Shown in pieces: positions 18,091-27,099 of a stretch of DNA of 64,000 bases; position 1 is the first letter of the stretch; the number at the start of each line of letters is the position of its first letter. Position numbers and translations under genes: made by a program. The stretch spans positions 496,001 through 560,000 of the forward strand of contig CAVYDJ010000002.1 of assembly GCA_963767285.1 (NCBI GenBank), written 5' to 3'. A model generated the notes under the pieces. It was not told the origin of the DNA. It did no database searches and saw only the letters and a list, made by a program, of their open reading frames with translations. The stretch is from WHSW01 sp963767285. Its GTDB lineage: Bacteria > Actinomycetota > Thermoleophilia > Solirubrobacterales > 70-9.

Positions 18091-18857
18091 CCGACCAGCT
18101 TCACGAACTCACGTTGCTCGCGGCGATAGATCGGCAGCGAGACGGCAAGGACGATGCCGGCGGCCAGCAGCGGGACCAGCAGCTCCCAGGCCGCGGGCGC
18201 CTGGCCGTAGAAGAACGCGTCGCGGAAGGCCTCGAAGATCCCCGTGAGCGGGTTGATCGGGAGCAGGTCGTGCGCGCTGCCCGTGATCTGGTCGAGCGCG
18301 ACCAGGCCGGGCGCGAGGAAGAAGAAGGTGCGCACCAGTGAGACCAGCAGCCCCTGGTATTCCGGATACCAGATCCCGATCAGCGCCGCCGGGTAGGCGA
18401 GCGAGGCCGCGAGCAGGATCGTGACCGCCAGGGCAACGGGCGCCCAGAGGATCGCCGGCGTGACGCCGATCCCGTAGATGACCATCATCACCGGCAGCAG
18501 GATCAGGCTGGCCGCCGAGGCCGCCGTCTCGGTCGCCGTCGAGGCGAGCGGGAGCAGGAAGCGGGGGAACTCCATGTTGACGATGATCGAACCGCGCGAC
18601 CCAACGGCGCCGAGCGAGTTGATCACCGAGGTGACGATGAACTGGAACGGGACGATCGCGCAGGCGAGGCTGAGCCCGATTCCGCGGGTGTCGCGGTTGA
18701 GGACGACCGCGATCAGGACCAGGTAGACGCCGAGCGCGGCGATCGGATCCAGCAGCCACTTGACGACCCGGAGCCCTCCCCGGCCGTAGCGGGCCTGGAG
18801 GTCGGAGACCGCGAGGATGCGGAGGACGTCGAGGTTCTGTCGGAGCTGGGCGCGCAA
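18087..18857 (-). CDS. ABC-2 type polysaccharide export permease (Wzm/TagG-like)
   Basis: About 256 residues with six predicted membrane helices. The cytoplasmic lead-in VSDLQARYGRG is the usual start of Wzm/TagG permeases. Helices follow (ALGVYLVLIAVVLN, ACAIVPFQFIVTSVI, LILLPVMMVIYGIG, ILLAASLAYPAALIGI), then FFLAPGLVALDQITG and LLPINPLTGIFEAFRDAFFYG, a strong family signature. Its stop overlaps the ATPase start by 4 bases. The start is uncertain: no ATG or GTG fits, and TTG at 18857 is the best site in frame before the conserved region. It moves finished glycan across the membrane. Confidence 0.82.
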   Translation of the reverse strand: MRAQLRQNLDVLRILAVSDLQARYGRGGLRVVKWLLDPIAALGVYLVLIAVVLNRDTRGIGLSLACAIVPFQFIVTSVINSLGAVGSRGSIIVNMEFPRFLLPLASTATETAASAASLILLPVMMVIYGIGVTPAILWAPVALAVTILLAASLAYPAALIGIWYPEYQGLLVSLVRTFFFLAPGLVALDQITGSAHDLLPINPLTGIFEAFRDAFFYGQAPAAWELLVPLLAAGIVLAVSLPIYRREQREFVKLVG

Positions 18858-18895
18858 GGGAATCGGGAACCGCGAACGGGGCGCCTGAGTCTGCC

Positions 18896-20353
18896 CTACG
18901 AGACCAGGTCGAGGTCCTCGAGGCTCTCGGCCAGCGGCCCCTCCTCGAGGTACTCGGCCTTCGTGTTCACCGACCAGACATCGCGCTGGGTCCCGTCGGT
19001 GTAGCTGAGCGTCGCCAGGATCGCCGTCCACATCGAGTGGTCTTGGTTGTTGTAGCGATGCAGGCCGTTGCGCCCGAAGGTCCGCAGGTTCTCGAGGTGC
19101 TCCAGGTATCCCCGGATCTCGGCCACGGCCTCGCGGTAGGTCTGGTCGTAGACCGGATACGCCTTCGGGACCCTGACCTTGACCCCGTTGAACACCTGCG
19201 CGGGGTCGACCAGGCCGAGGATCTCCAGCTCGCGCGTCGCCAGCTCGACGGCTTCGGCATCCGACATGTTCCAGATCTCGTCGTCGGAGGAGCAGAAGTA
19301 CTCGACCCCGAGGCAGGTCTTGCCCGGCGGGACCATGTCCTCGCTCCAGGCGCCGAAGTTCTGCACCCGGCCCGCCGTGACCCGCGGGTCGTGGAGGTAG
19401 ATCCAGTTGTCGGGAAACGGCTCGGCCTGGTTGGTCATCAGCGCCACCAGGCAGAGGTTGCGATATTTCAGCTTCCGCGCCGCAGCGCGTACCTCGGGGG
19501 GCGCCGGCGGGTCGAGGGCCTCGACCAGCTCGGTCAGCGGGATGCTCGAGAGCACGCCCTCGACGTCGTGCTCGATGAGCTCGGTCGTGTCATCGATCAC
19601 GACCGACTCGACGCGGCCGTTGGAATGCTTGATCTCGACGCACCGGTGGTTGCGCAGGACCGGGATGTCGCGCTCCTCGACCCAGTCGGCGAACGCCTCC
19701 CACATCTGCCCCGGCCCAAGGCGCGGGTAGAGGAACTCCTCGATCAGGGTCGGAACGTGCTTTCGCCGCACGCCCACGATGCCGAGGATCGCCTGCCACA
19801 GGCTGAACTCCTGGATTCGCTGCGCCGCCCATTCCGCTTGGATCTCCGAGCCCGGCATGCCCCAGACCTTCTCCGTGTAGGAGCGGAAGAAGGCGTCGTA
19901 AAGGCGCTTGCCGAACCGCCGGACCACCCAGTCCTCGAAGCTGCGGGGCGTCACGTTGCGCATGCGCCGGCGCCAGTAGAAGTACGACACGCCGCAGGCC
20001 GCCGACTCGATCAACCCGAGGCCCTTGAACACGTCCTGGGCCTTGAGCGGGTAGTTGAAGAAGCTGCCGCGATAGAAGATCCGCGACATCCGCGAGCGGG
20101 TCAGCAGGTCCTCGCCGAGCATGTCCTCCCACATCCGCTGGACCGGCTCGAGCTTCGTGTAGAAGCGGTGACCGCCGAGGTCGAAGCGGTATCCGTCGAA
20201 CTCGACCGTCTTCGCGATTCCGCCGACCGTCCCGTCGGCTTCGAAGACCGTGGCCGGCCGTCCGCGCATGCCAAGCGCCCACGCCGACGACAGCCCTGCT
20301 GGACCTGCGCCCAGCACCGCGACTCCGACCCCTCTTGACGGTACGCCTGCCAC
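18896..20353 (-). CDS. FAD-dependent oxidoreductase related to UDP-galactopyranose mutase
   Basis: A 485-residue flavoprotein. The dinucleotide-binding motif GAGPAGLSSAWAL starts at residue 15, with the FAD ribose acid in VFEADGTVGG and the substrate-side FDLGGHRFYTK. The middle portion includes EKVWGMPGSEIQAEWAAQR and the tail RYNNQDHSMWTAI. This pattern matches the mutase-like amine-oxidase family found in polysaccharide clusters; true mutases are usually shorter (about 370-400 residues). A role in converting or oxidising a sugar nucleotide for this locus is inferred. The ABC permease follows directly downstream. Confidence 0.78.
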   Translation of the reverse strand: MAGVPSRGVGVAVLGAGPAGLSSAWALGMRGRPATVFEADGTVGGIAKTVEFDGYRFDLGGHRFYTKLEPVQRMWEDMLGEDLLTRSRMSRIFYRGSFFNYPLKAQDVFKGLGLIESAACGVSYFYWRRRMRNVTPRSFEDWVVRRFGKRLYDAFFRSYTEKVWGMPGSEIQAEWAAQRIQEFSLWQAILGIVGVRRKHVPTLIEEFLYPRLGPGQMWEAFADWVEERDIPVLRNHRCVEIKHSNGRVESVVIDDTTELIEHDVEGVLSSIPLTELVEALDPPAPPEVRAAARKLKYRNLCLVALMTNQAEPFPDNWIYLHDPRVTAGRVQNFGAWSEDMVPPGKTCLGVEYFCSSDDEIWNMSDAEAVELATRELEILGLVDPAQVFNGVKVRVPKAYPVYDQTYREAVAEIRGYLEHLENLRTFGRNGLHRYNNQDHSMWTAILATLSYTDGTQRDVWSVNTKAEYLEEGPLAESLEDLDLVS

Positions 20354-20373
20354 GAGCCTGCCAGTCTACCCCC

Positions 20374-21219
20374 GTGCCGGACAGAGCGAGAATTTCGCCG
20401 GATGCGGCGGCGAAGGCGGCGGCGCATCGCGTTCGGATGTTGCTGGCGGCGCCCTCGCTCGCCGTTCGCCGCGATCCCGAGGCCCGGGCGGCGGCGCGAG
20501 CCCTGTCGGCGACGGCGCTGAGGCGCCCGGACGAGGCCGAGCGGGCGTGGATCGGCAGGGTCGAGAACCGCCGAGCCGAGGTCGCTGCGCTTCGCGGCGT
20601 CCGCACGCCGGACGAGATGGGCGTTTACGACATCGCGCTGGCCGTGCAGTGGATGAGCGTGCCGCCGGTACTCGGGCGGCTCCTGCTGGCGCTCGTCCGC
20701 CGGCTCGAGCCTCGCGCGTGCCTGGAGATCGGGACCGGGTTCGGGATCTCGGCCGCCTACATCGGCGCCGGCCTCGAGCTCTCGTCGCGCGGGACGCTGC
20801 TGACGGTCGACGTCGACCCGCGCCCGGTCGCGATCGCGACGGAGGGGTTCCGGTCGCTGGGGCTCGAGAACGTGACGGCGATCGCCGGTCCGCCCGACGA
20901 GACCCTCGCGACCGCGATCGAACGTTGCGGGGAGGTCGAGTTCGCCTTCATCGACGCCGACCACCGGGCGTCATCGACGATCGAGACCCTCGCGGCGCTC
21001 GAGCCGCGACTGGCCCCGGGGGCCGTGCTCGTCCTCGACGACGTCAGCTCGACCTGGAGCGGGATGCGGGACGCGTGGTCGGCGATCCTCTCGCGTCCGC
21101 GTTTTCAGTACGGCGTGCGACTCGGCCGCTTCGGCGTCATCTTCTGCGACCGGCGCCCCGGATCCGCGCGGCCAGCCGGTGCAGGCGCGAGCGCGGTTGC
21201 GCCTGCTCCCCCGTCCTGA
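20374..21219 (+). CDS. O-methyltransferase-like class I methyltransferase
   Basis: About 281 residues from GTG 20374, chosen because an upstream ATG at 20335 would lie inside the divergent flavoprotein gene. Residues near 118 give CLEIGTGFGISAAYI (SAM motif I), followed by TVDVDPRPV and the metal/catalytic-side FIDADHR near 193. LVLDDVSSTW is typical of the COMT-like family 3 methyltransferases. The N-terminal 100 residues are helical with DEMGVYDIALAV, a lid seen in that family. The last 83 bases overlap the convergent methyltransferase gene. The substrate is unknown. Confidence 0.74.
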   Translation: MPDRARISPDAAAKAAAHRVRMLLAAPSLAVRRDPEARAAARALSATALRRPDEAERAWIGRVENRRAEVAALRGVRTPDEMGVYDIALAVQWMSVPPVLGRLLLALVRRLEPRACLEIGTGFGISAAYIGAGLELSSRGTLLTVDVDPRPVAIATEGFRSLGLENVTAIAGPPDETLATAIERCGEVEFAFIDADHRASSTIETLAALEPRLAPGAVLVLDDVSSTWSGMRDAWSAILSRPRFQYGVRLGRFGVIFCDRRPGSARPAGAGASAVAPAPPS

Positions 21220-21913
21220 TCGCGGTGATCAGCGGCGCCGCGCGAACGGCGCTCTCCCAGGCATCCGCGACCTCCAGGCGCTCGTCGACGTCGATGTGGC
21301 GAATCCGGATGTCCGGCTCCGAGCCGCGCGGCTGGTCGTCGAGGATGAGCAGGGCGAACCCGCCCCAGAGCTCGCCGTCGAAGCTCCCGAGCGTCACCCG
21401 GCCGGCCACCAGGTCGAGCTCGAACTGACGCACCTTCGGCTGGGTCCAGTCCACGGTGCCGAGCCCGTGGCGGACCCAGGGATGAAACGAGTCGTGGATC
21501 AGCACCACCGTCGGGCCGGTCGCTGGGGACTCGATCAGCGCCTGCACGTCGGCGGCCACGCCCTCGGGACGATGGTCGCCGTCGACGAGCGCGAAGTCGA
21601 CCGTGCGGCCGCCGGCGGCGAACTCGGACAGCAGGCCGGGGAGCAGGTCGCGGCTGCTGCCCTCGTGCAGGATCGCGTTCTGAGGGCGCTCGCCGGTCAG
21701 GAACTCGAACGTGATGTCCAGCGAATGCACCTCGGCGCTGCGGGCGGCGATCCGGCGCAGGCTCCCGCCCTGAGCGGTCCCGATCTCGACGGCGAGTTGC
21801 GGTTGCACCGCGGCGAGGACGCCCTCGAGCGCCGCGCGGTCGCCGAACGACATCTGCCACTCGTCGTCGGAGAGCAGGGTCAAACCGCGGTCTGAGCCCG
21901 AGTCGGCCGGCAT
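21137..21913 (-). CDS. CmcI-like class I methyltransferase
   Basis: A 258-residue methyltransferase paralogous to the frame-broken gene at 2,755-3,472. Both share LSDDEWQMSFGDR or its equivalent, LAVEIGTAQGGSLRRIA (motif I), LVDGDHRPEGVAADV and WGGFALLILDDQ. The family includes cephalosporin and sugar hydroxylation/methylation enzymes, and here a glycan substrate is likely from context. The C-terminus is arginine-rich and overlaps the 3-prime end of the convergent methyltransferase. Because this copy is intact, it serves as a template for repairing the reading frame of the other. Confidence 0.76.
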   Translation of the reverse strand: MPADSGSDRGLTLLSDDEWQMSFGDRAALEGVLAAVQPQLAVEIGTAQGGSLRRIAARSAEVHSLDITFEFLTGERPQNAILHEGSSRDLLPGLLSEFAAGGRTVDFALVDGDHRPEGVAADVQALIESPATGPTVVLIHDSFHPWVRHGLGTVDWTQPKVRQFELDLVAGRVTLGSFDGELWGGFALLILDDQPRGSEPDIRIRHIDVDERLEVADAWESAVRAAPLITAIRTGEQAQPRSRLHRLAARIRGAGRRR

Positions 21914-21962
21914 CGGGGGACCGTAGACGATCGGGACTGGGCGCCAGGTACGCTGCCGGGCG

Positions 21963-22751
21963 GTGGCTGAGCCGGCATTCGATGGCGTCGTCGCCCGGGT
22001 CGCGGAGCTCAGGCGCAGCTACCGCCCGCCCGACTTCGGCCACGTCCCCGATCCCGACGCGGCGCTGTTCCTGTGCGCGGTCGACCACAAGACCGGCTAC
22101 GAGCGCCCGCACACGATCGGCGGCGGTGCGCCCGTCTCCGGCAGCGAGCTGATGTGGGAGGTGGCGCTCGCGGCGGGGCGCCCGCTGACCGCGGCCGCGC
22201 TCGCGGAGATCACGGCGGAGCAGGTCGCCCACCTGTTCCGGATCGACGACGAGACGGTCGCCGACCCCGGCCGCCGCGCCGAGCTGTGGCGCGACCTCGC
22301 CGCCGGGGTGTCCGGCGAGTACGGGGGAGAGGCGACCACGCTGCTCGCAGCGGCTCGCGGGCGGCTCGGCGGCCCGGACGGTCTGCTCGACCGCCTCGCG
22401 GCCTTCGACGCCTACGCCGACCCGCTGGCCAAGAAGGCACAGCTGTTCGCGAAGATCTGCGAGCGGCGCGGCTGGTTCGACGTCGCCGATCCGGAGAGCT
22501 GGGAGGTCTCGGCCGACAACGTGCTCATGCGTCTCGCGCTGCGCTCGGGGCTCGTCGACCCGGGCGACCTGGCCGCGGTGCGGGCCGCGACCCGGTCGGC
22601 TTTCAAGCGCGTCGCGGAGCGCGCCGGGATCTCGCCGCCGTTGCTCGACGACCTGCTCTGGGAGCTCGGCCGCGACGATCCGGATCTACTGGGCCGCGCC
22701 GCCGGCGACCTCAGTGAGCCGTTTCGCGATCCGGACTCCGCGTGGTATTAG
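21963..22751 (+). CDS. Unassigned all-helical protein, possibly queuosine-salvage/HhH-glycosylase-like
   Basis: A 262-residue cytoplasmic protein from GTG 21963 with no signal or membrane segment. It has an ordered helical pattern and conserved-looking blocks FLCAVDHKTGYERPHTIGGG, ITAEQVAHLFRIDDETVADP, DPLAKKAQLFAKICERRGWF and NVLMRLALRSGLV. The combination of an acidic/Lys active-like loop with helical repeats recalls queuosine 5-prime-phosphate N-glycosylase or HhH-GPD glycosylase folds, but I cannot confirm that from sequence. Genes on both sides are unrelated, so context does not help. Confidence 0.6.
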   Translation: MAEPAFDGVVARVAELRRSYRPPDFGHVPDPDAALFLCAVDHKTGYERPHTIGGGAPVSGSELMWEVALAAGRPLTAAALAEITAEQVAHLFRIDDETVADPGRRAELWRDLAAGVSGEYGGEATTLLAAARGRLGGPDGLLDRLAAFDAYADPLAKKAQLFAKICERRGWFDVADPESWEVSADNVLMRLALRSGLVDPGDLAAVRAATRSAFKRVAERAGISPPLLDDLLWELGRDDPDLLGRAAGDLSEPFRDPDSAWY

Positions 22752-22796
22752 TTGTGATCAGGCCGAAGGGATTCGGTGGACGACGGAAGGGATTTC

Positions 22797-24899
22797 ATGC
22801 AGCGTCGGACGCGGGCGGGGACGCTTGCCGTACTCGCGACCACGGGCATGCTCGCCGTCGCAACGCCGGCGTCGGCGACCACGGACACCTTCAACTACAC
22901 GGGCGCCGTGCAGACCTGGATCGTCCCCGTCGGCGTCACCTCGGCGACCTTCAACGTCCAGGGCGCGCAGGGCGGCACCGGTGCGAGCTCAGCGGGAGGG
23001 ATGGGTGGCAGCGCGACGGCGACGATCGCCGTCACCCCGGGCGCCACGGTTTCGATCTTCGTCGGCGGCGCCGGTGGCAATGCGGCTGGCGGCTTCAACG
23101 GTGGGGGCAACGGAGTCAGCGGCGGCTTAGAAGCCGGCGCGGGCGGTGGCGGTGCGACCGACATTCGGATCGGCGGTATTGCTGGGCTCAGTGACCGGGT
23201 CCTCGTCGCCGGGGGCGGGGGCGGGGGCGGGGGCTGCGATCAAAGCCCCGCCTTTCCCACAGCAGGACTCGGAGGGGGGACGACGGGCGGCGACGCCACG
23301 TCCGCGGGCGGGTGCGCAGCCGGAATCGGCACCACGGGCGGCACAGGCGGGACCCAGACCGGCGGGGGGACGAACTCGGCCGATGCGGGCCGCAACGGGG
23401 CTTTGGGAACCGGCGGCTCCGGTTTTCAGACCGGGGTTGCCGCGCCCTACGGGACCGCCGGCGGCGGTGGCGGCTACTACGGCGGCGCCGGCGGGTACAA
23501 CCTCGGAGCCGGCGGCGGCGGTTCCGGCTACGGACCGGCGGGCGTCGCGTTCCAGACCGGGGTCCGCAGCGGCAACGGCGTCGCCTCGGTGACCTACGGA
23601 CCTCCGTCCATCACCTCCGCCGACAACACCACGTTCGCGGTCGGCAGCGCCGGCTCGTTCACGGTCGCCACGTCGCCCGGCTCGCCGGCGGCGACGACGC
23701 TGAGCAAGGCCGGCGCGCTGCCCAACGGCGTCACCTTCACAGACAACGGCAACGGCACGGCGACCCTGTCCGGGACCCCCGCGGCGGGGAGCGGCGGCAG
23801 CTATCCGCTGACGATCACGGCCTCGAACGGCGTCAACCCCGACGCGACGCAGGCGTTCACGCTGTCGACCCGTGAGGCGCCCTTGGTCACGACAGACCCG
23901 TCACCGCGGACGGCGAACGTCGGCGACACGGTCACCTTCACCGCGGCGGCGAGTGGCTTCCCGGCTCCGGCGGTCCAGTGGCAGCGGTCGACGAACGGCG
24001 GCGCGAGCTTCTCGGACATCGCCGGCGCCACGGGTAACGGTCATTCGTTCACCGTCGCGTCGGGCGACAGCGGCAATCGCTATCGCGCCGTCTACACGAA
24101 CGCCGTCGGCAGCGCGACGTCCGCCGCGGCCACCCTCACGCTGATCCCGCGCACGCTCACGGTCTTCGCAACCGGGTCGGGCTTCGGCACCGTCACCGGC
24201 GCGGGTATCGACTGCGGCGCCGGCGGCCACAACGACTGCTCCGAGACGGTTACCGACGGCTCGACGATCACCCTCACCGCCGCGCCGAACGCGAACTCCG
24301 ACTTCGCCGGCTTCACCGGTGGCGGCTGCTCCGGCTCGGACGCGACCTGCACGGTGAGCATGAACGCCGCCAAGTCGGTGACGGCGACCTTCACCCTGAA
24401 GCGTCACGCGCTGAGCATCACCAGGTCGGGCTCCGGCTCCGGCTCGGTCAGCTCGAGCCCGGCGGGGCTCGACTGCCCCGGCGTCTGTGGCGCGGATGTC
24501 GACGAGGGCACCGCGGTGACCCTGACCGCCCACCCCGACCCGGGATCCGACTTCGAGGGCTTCAGCGGTGGCGATTGCACGGGCTCGGGCAACACCTGCA
24601 CCGTGACGGTCGGATCGGCGCTCGCGAGTGTTGACGCGAAGTTCGAAGCCGTTCCCGAAACGACCATCGGCCGGACGCCGAAGAACCGCAGGTCCGCGCA
24701 TTCGCACTTCGGGTTCCGCTCCTCGATCCCCGGCTCCGCCTTCGTCTGTTCCCTCGACAACGGTTCGCCCGAGCCGTGCCGTCCGCCCAAGGACTATCGG
24801 GGCCTCGAGCCGGGTCGCCACGTCTTCTCGGTCGTCGCGACGGGGCCGAACGGCAAGGCCGATCCGACGCCGGCGACCGCACGTTTCCGCGTGAAGTGA
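22797..24899 (+). CDS. Secreted glycine-rich protein with InlB-like B repeats
   Basis: A 700-residue exported protein. ATG 22797 is preferred to GTG 22776 because GGAAGGGA lies 5-6 bases before it. A signal peptide ends at ATPASA (about residue 28). Residues 30-270 are a glycine-rich domain (up to eight consecutive Gly) like those of adhesive surface proteins. Residues 275-370 are a putative-Ig/cadherin-type module (GALPNGVTFTDNGNGTATL), followed by an Ig-like module (VQWQRSTNGGASFSDI). Two divergent InlB B-repeat-like units follow (FAGFTGGGCSGSDATC and FEGFSGGDCTGSGNTC). The C-terminal 80 residues match the terminal module of the three surface proteins at 53-60 kb. No LPXTG signal is seen. 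Confidence 0.75.
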   Translation: MQRRTRAGTLAVLATTGMLAVATPASATTDTFNYTGAVQTWIVPVGVTSATFNVQGAQGGTGASSAGGMGGSATATIAVTPGATVSIFVGGAGGNAAGGFNGGGNGVSGGLEAGAGGGGATDIRIGGIAGLSDRVLVAGGGGGGGGCDQSPAFPTAGLGGGTTGGDATSAGGCAAGIGTTGGTGGTQTGGGTNSADAGRNGALGTGGSGFQTGVAAPYGTAGGGGGYYGGAGGYNLGAGGGGSGYGPAGVAFQTGVRSGNGVASVTYGPPSITSADNTTFAVGSAGSFTVATSPGSPAATTLSKAGALPNGVTFTDNGNGTATLSGTPAAGSGGSYPLTITASNGVNPDATQAFTLSTREAPLVTTDPSPRTANVGDTVTFTAAASGFPAPAVQWQRSTNGGASFSDIAGATGNGHSFTVASGDSGNRYRAVYTNAVGSATSAAATLTLIPRTLTVFATGSGFGTVTGAGIDCGAGGHNDCSETVTDGSTITLTAAPNANSDFAGFTGGGCSGSDATCTVSMNAAKSVTATFTLKRHALSITRSGSGSGSVSSSPAGLDCPGVCGADVDEGTAVTLTAHPDPGSDFEGFSGGDCTGSGNTCTVTVGSALASVDAKFEAVPETTIGRTPKNRRSAHSHFGFRSSIPGSAFVCSLDNGSPEPCRPPKDYRGLEPGRHVFSVVATGPNGKADPTPATARFRVK

Positions 24900-24913
24900 C
24901 GGCTGGGCCTCGC

Positions 24914-25315
24914 CTACAGGATGCTCGTCGGCGCGGTGTCCGCGAAGAAGAAGAACCAGATGCTGAGCGCGACGATCGCGATCGCCAGCGAGGCGAACAT
25001 CAGCGGCTCGAGCGGGCCCCGCAGGCGCCGGCTCCAGCCGCTCTCCTCCTCGTCGGCCTCAGCGCGGGCGAGGATCCCGGTCACCCGCAGGTAGAGCCCG
25101 TTGAGCCAGATCAGGATCGGCGCCGTCAGCACCATCATCAGCGGCACGCCCAGCAGGCCGCCGACGAAGTGGGTCGCTCCGTCGTCGGTTGCCTGGGCGA
25201 GGCCCCAGAGCGTCAGCACGGGAACGCCGATCCACCAGCCGACGCAGGCGACCGTCATCACCGCGAGCACGAAGGCCCCGAGCACACGTTCCCTCGTGTC
25301 CAGCCGCGCGGTCAC
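24914..25315 (-). CDS. Small membrane protein of the YrbE locus
   Basis: A 133-residue protein with about three hydrophobic helices (VLGAFVLAVMTVACVGWWIG, LGVPLMMVLTAPILIWLNGL, LMFASLAIAIVALSIWFFFF) and a charged cytoplasmic linker EADEEESGW. GTG at 25315 is chosen because it forms a GTGA overlap with the gene before it and has AGGAAG upstream. It is the last gene of the minus-strand YrbE group. No family is recognised. It could be an accessory subunit of the lipid transporter; that is inference from operon position only. Confidence 0.6.
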   Translation of the reverse strand: MTARLDTRERVLGAFVLAVMTVACVGWWIGVPVLTLWGLAQATDDGATHFVGGLLGVPLMMVLTAPILIWLNGLYLRVTGILARAEADEEESGWSRRLRGPLEPLMFASLAIAIVALSIWFFFFADTAPTSIL

Positions 25316-25494
25316 TCCTTGGCTTCCTTTCGGTTCGAGGCCCATGCTACGCCGAGTGCGAGGCAGAGCAGCAGGGCGAGTCCGCCGACCGCGGCGGCGC
25401 TCTGCGCGAGGCCGGCGCGGTAGACCAGCGCGGTGAACGGCCCGAGGAGGAGGGCGGTGACCGCGAGTCCGCCCAGCAGGCGTCGAGCGTCCAC
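25312..25494 (-). CDS. 60-residue two-helix membrane protein of the YrbE locus
   Basis: A very short gene. The GTG at 25494 follows the YrbE stop after one base (TGACGTG). The product has two hydrophobic helices (LGGLAVTALLLGPFTALVY and AAAVGGLALLLCLALGVAW) and a charged tail SNRKEAKE. Its stop overlaps the next gene's start. The tight spacing supports translation as part of the permease operon. No homologue is recognised. Confidence 0.55.
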   Translation of the reverse strand: MDARRLLGGLAVTALLLGPFTALVYRAGLAQSAAAVGGLALLLCLALGVAWASNRKEAKE

Positions 25495-25495
25495 G

Positions 25496-26296
25496 TCAGC
25501 CGCCAATCGGCGCGCGCGGATTCGCACCCCAGAAGACCAGGGTTCCCATCATCCCGATGATGTGCACCAACACGATGTTCAAGACCATCGACTTCGCCGT
25601 CGCGGTACCCACTCCGACCGGGCCACCGGATGCGGTGTAGCCGTAATAGCAGCCGACCAGCACGATCGCGGTTGCCATCGCCATCGCCTTGATCAGGCTG
25701 AATAAGAGGTCGGGCGGGTTTTGAAACATCCAAAAGATCAGGAAGTAGCCGCCGGAGGAGACCTCGCCGATCTGCTCGACGACCGCCAGATAGGAGGCCA
25801 GGTAGCCGACCCCGATCGCGGCCAGATACATGAACGGAAGCGTCATCCAGGCGCCCAGCAGCCGTGTCGCGCAGAGGAAGATCATCGGGTTGACGCCCAT
25901 GACCTCGAGCGCGTCGACCTCGTCTGAGATCCGCATCGCGCCGAGCTCGGCGACGATCCCGGTCCCGACCTTGGCCGACATCATGTAGCCGAAGGCATAG
26001 GGGATCACCTCGCGCAGATCACACCAGGCGGCAAAGACGCCGGCGTAGGCGGGGGCGCCGACCGAGCGGTTGAAGTAGGCGCCCTCGATCCCGCACTGCA
26101 GGCCCAAGATGAACACGAGGCCCCAGATCACGATCGTCGAGCCGAGAATCAGGATCCCCGCCTGGCGCAGCGCCTCGCCGAAGTAGCGGAACACCCGGCC
26201 CGAGTAGACGATCCCCATCACCCGGCCGCTAAAGCGGGCGATGTCGCCGAGGCTTCCGAGCCAGTCGCGGGGTACTGCAAGCCAGCCGGGCATCAC
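25496..26296 (-). CDS. yrbE: MlaE/YrbE-family ABC lipid transporter permease B
   Basis: A 266-residue permease of the MlaE/YrbE family, which moves phospholipids or sterol-like lipids between membranes and the cell envelope. Family blocks are plain: the amphipathic lead-in SGRVFRYFGEALRQAG, SAKVGTGIVAELGAMRISDE, the EVDALEVMGVNP loop that contacts the ATPase, and CYYGYTASGGPVGVG near the end. Its ATG overlaps the stop of the sister permease (ATGA). No Mce protein or Mkl-type ATPase is encoded beside it, so partners must lie elsewhere or be absent. Confidence 0.88.
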   Translation of the reverse strand: MMPGWLAVPRDWLGSLGDIARFSGRVMGIVYSGRVFRYFGEALRQAGILILGSTIVIWGLVFILGLQCGIEGAYFNRSVGAPAYAGVFAAWCDLREVIPYAFGYMMSAKVGTGIVAELGAMRISDEVDALEVMGVNPMIFLCATRLLGAWMTLPFMYLAAIGVGYLASYLAVVEQIGEVSSGGYFLIFWMFQNPPDLLFSLIKAMAMATAIVLVGCYYGYTASGGPVGVGTATAKSMVLNIVLVHIIGMMGTLVFWGANPRAPIGG

Positions 26297-27099
26297 TTGA
26301 TGACCGAGATCTCGGGGTGGGTTGCGAGCAGGGTTTGGGTGAACACGTAGTTGAACGCGAACACGGCGAGCAGCGCCGTGACGACCGCCTCGTTGACGGC
26401 CTTACCGACCCCCTCCGGCCCTCCGGACGCATTCATCCCTTTGTAACAGCAGACCACGGCCACGATCGCTCCGAAGATGGTCGTTTTCAACAGCGATCCC
26501 CAGAGGTCGGTGATCGACGCGTTGTTGAACATCGTTGCCACGAACCCGCCCAGGGGCTGGCCGTACATGATCTCGACGATCACGCCGCCGGAGAGCCCGA
26601 ACAGGATCGCGTAGACGTCGAGCAGCCCGGTGATCAGCATCAGGGCGAGGAAGCGCGGCACGACGAGGTTCTTGATCGGGTCGACGCCGAGGACCTGCAG
26701 CGCGTCGAGCTCCTCGCGGATCTTGCGGGCGCCGAGGTCGGCGGTGATCGCGGTGCCGGCGACGCCGGCGACGATGATCGCGCTGACGAAGGGGGCGAAC
26801 TCGCGGACCGAGGCGAGGATGAAGAAGCCACCGAGGCGGTCGAGGCCGCCGATCAGGCTCAGGAAGTTCGCGGCCTGCAGGCCCGGCGCCCCGAAGCTGA
26901 CCGCGACCATCGACACGGCCATCGGAAACCAGCAGAGCTGCAGCGCGAAAAGGAACTGGCCGACGAATTCGCCGCCATACGGGTAGGGCGGCCTGGCCGC
27001 GGCCACCAGCGTCTTGCTGGTCAGGATCACCATGTTCCCGACCTGTTCGAAGGTGCTCTTGACCGGCAGGAACGCCCGGTCAGCTACCGCGCCGATCAT
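26293..27099 (-). CDS. yrbE: MlaE/YrbE-family ABC lipid transporter permease A
   Basis: A 268-residue permease, first of the pair. The diagnostic EFAPFVSAIIVAGVAGTAITADLG region is followed by ARKIREELDALQVLGVDPIKNL, the cytoplasmic coupling loop, and CCYKGMNASGGPEGVGKAVN at the C-terminal end. In mycobacteria and rhodococci two such permeases (YrbEA/B) pair with an Mkl ATPase and Mce proteins. Here the same pair is followed by two small membrane proteins only. Its start lies 20 bases inside the end of the GntR regulator gene, so the regulator and permeases are probably one transcript. Confidence 0.88.
   Translation of the reverse strand: MIGAVADRAFLPVKSTFEQVGNMVILTSKTLVAAARPPYPYGGEFVGQFLFALQLCWFPMAVSMVAVSFGAPGLQAANFLSLIGGLDRLGGFFILASVREFAPFVSAIIVAGVAGTAITADLGARKIREELDALQVLGVDPIKNLVVPRFLALMLITGLLDVYAILFGLSGGVIVEIMYGQPLGGFVATMFNNASITDLWGSLLKTTIFGAIVAVVCCYKGMNASGGPEGVGKAVNEAVVTALLAVFAFNYVFTQTLLATHPEISVIK

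Noticed and set aside
23050..23570. Glycine-rich segment as PE/PPE-type protein
   Set aside because: There is no PE or PPE N-terminal motif; a cleavable signal peptide and InlB-like repeats place it with other exported surface proteins.
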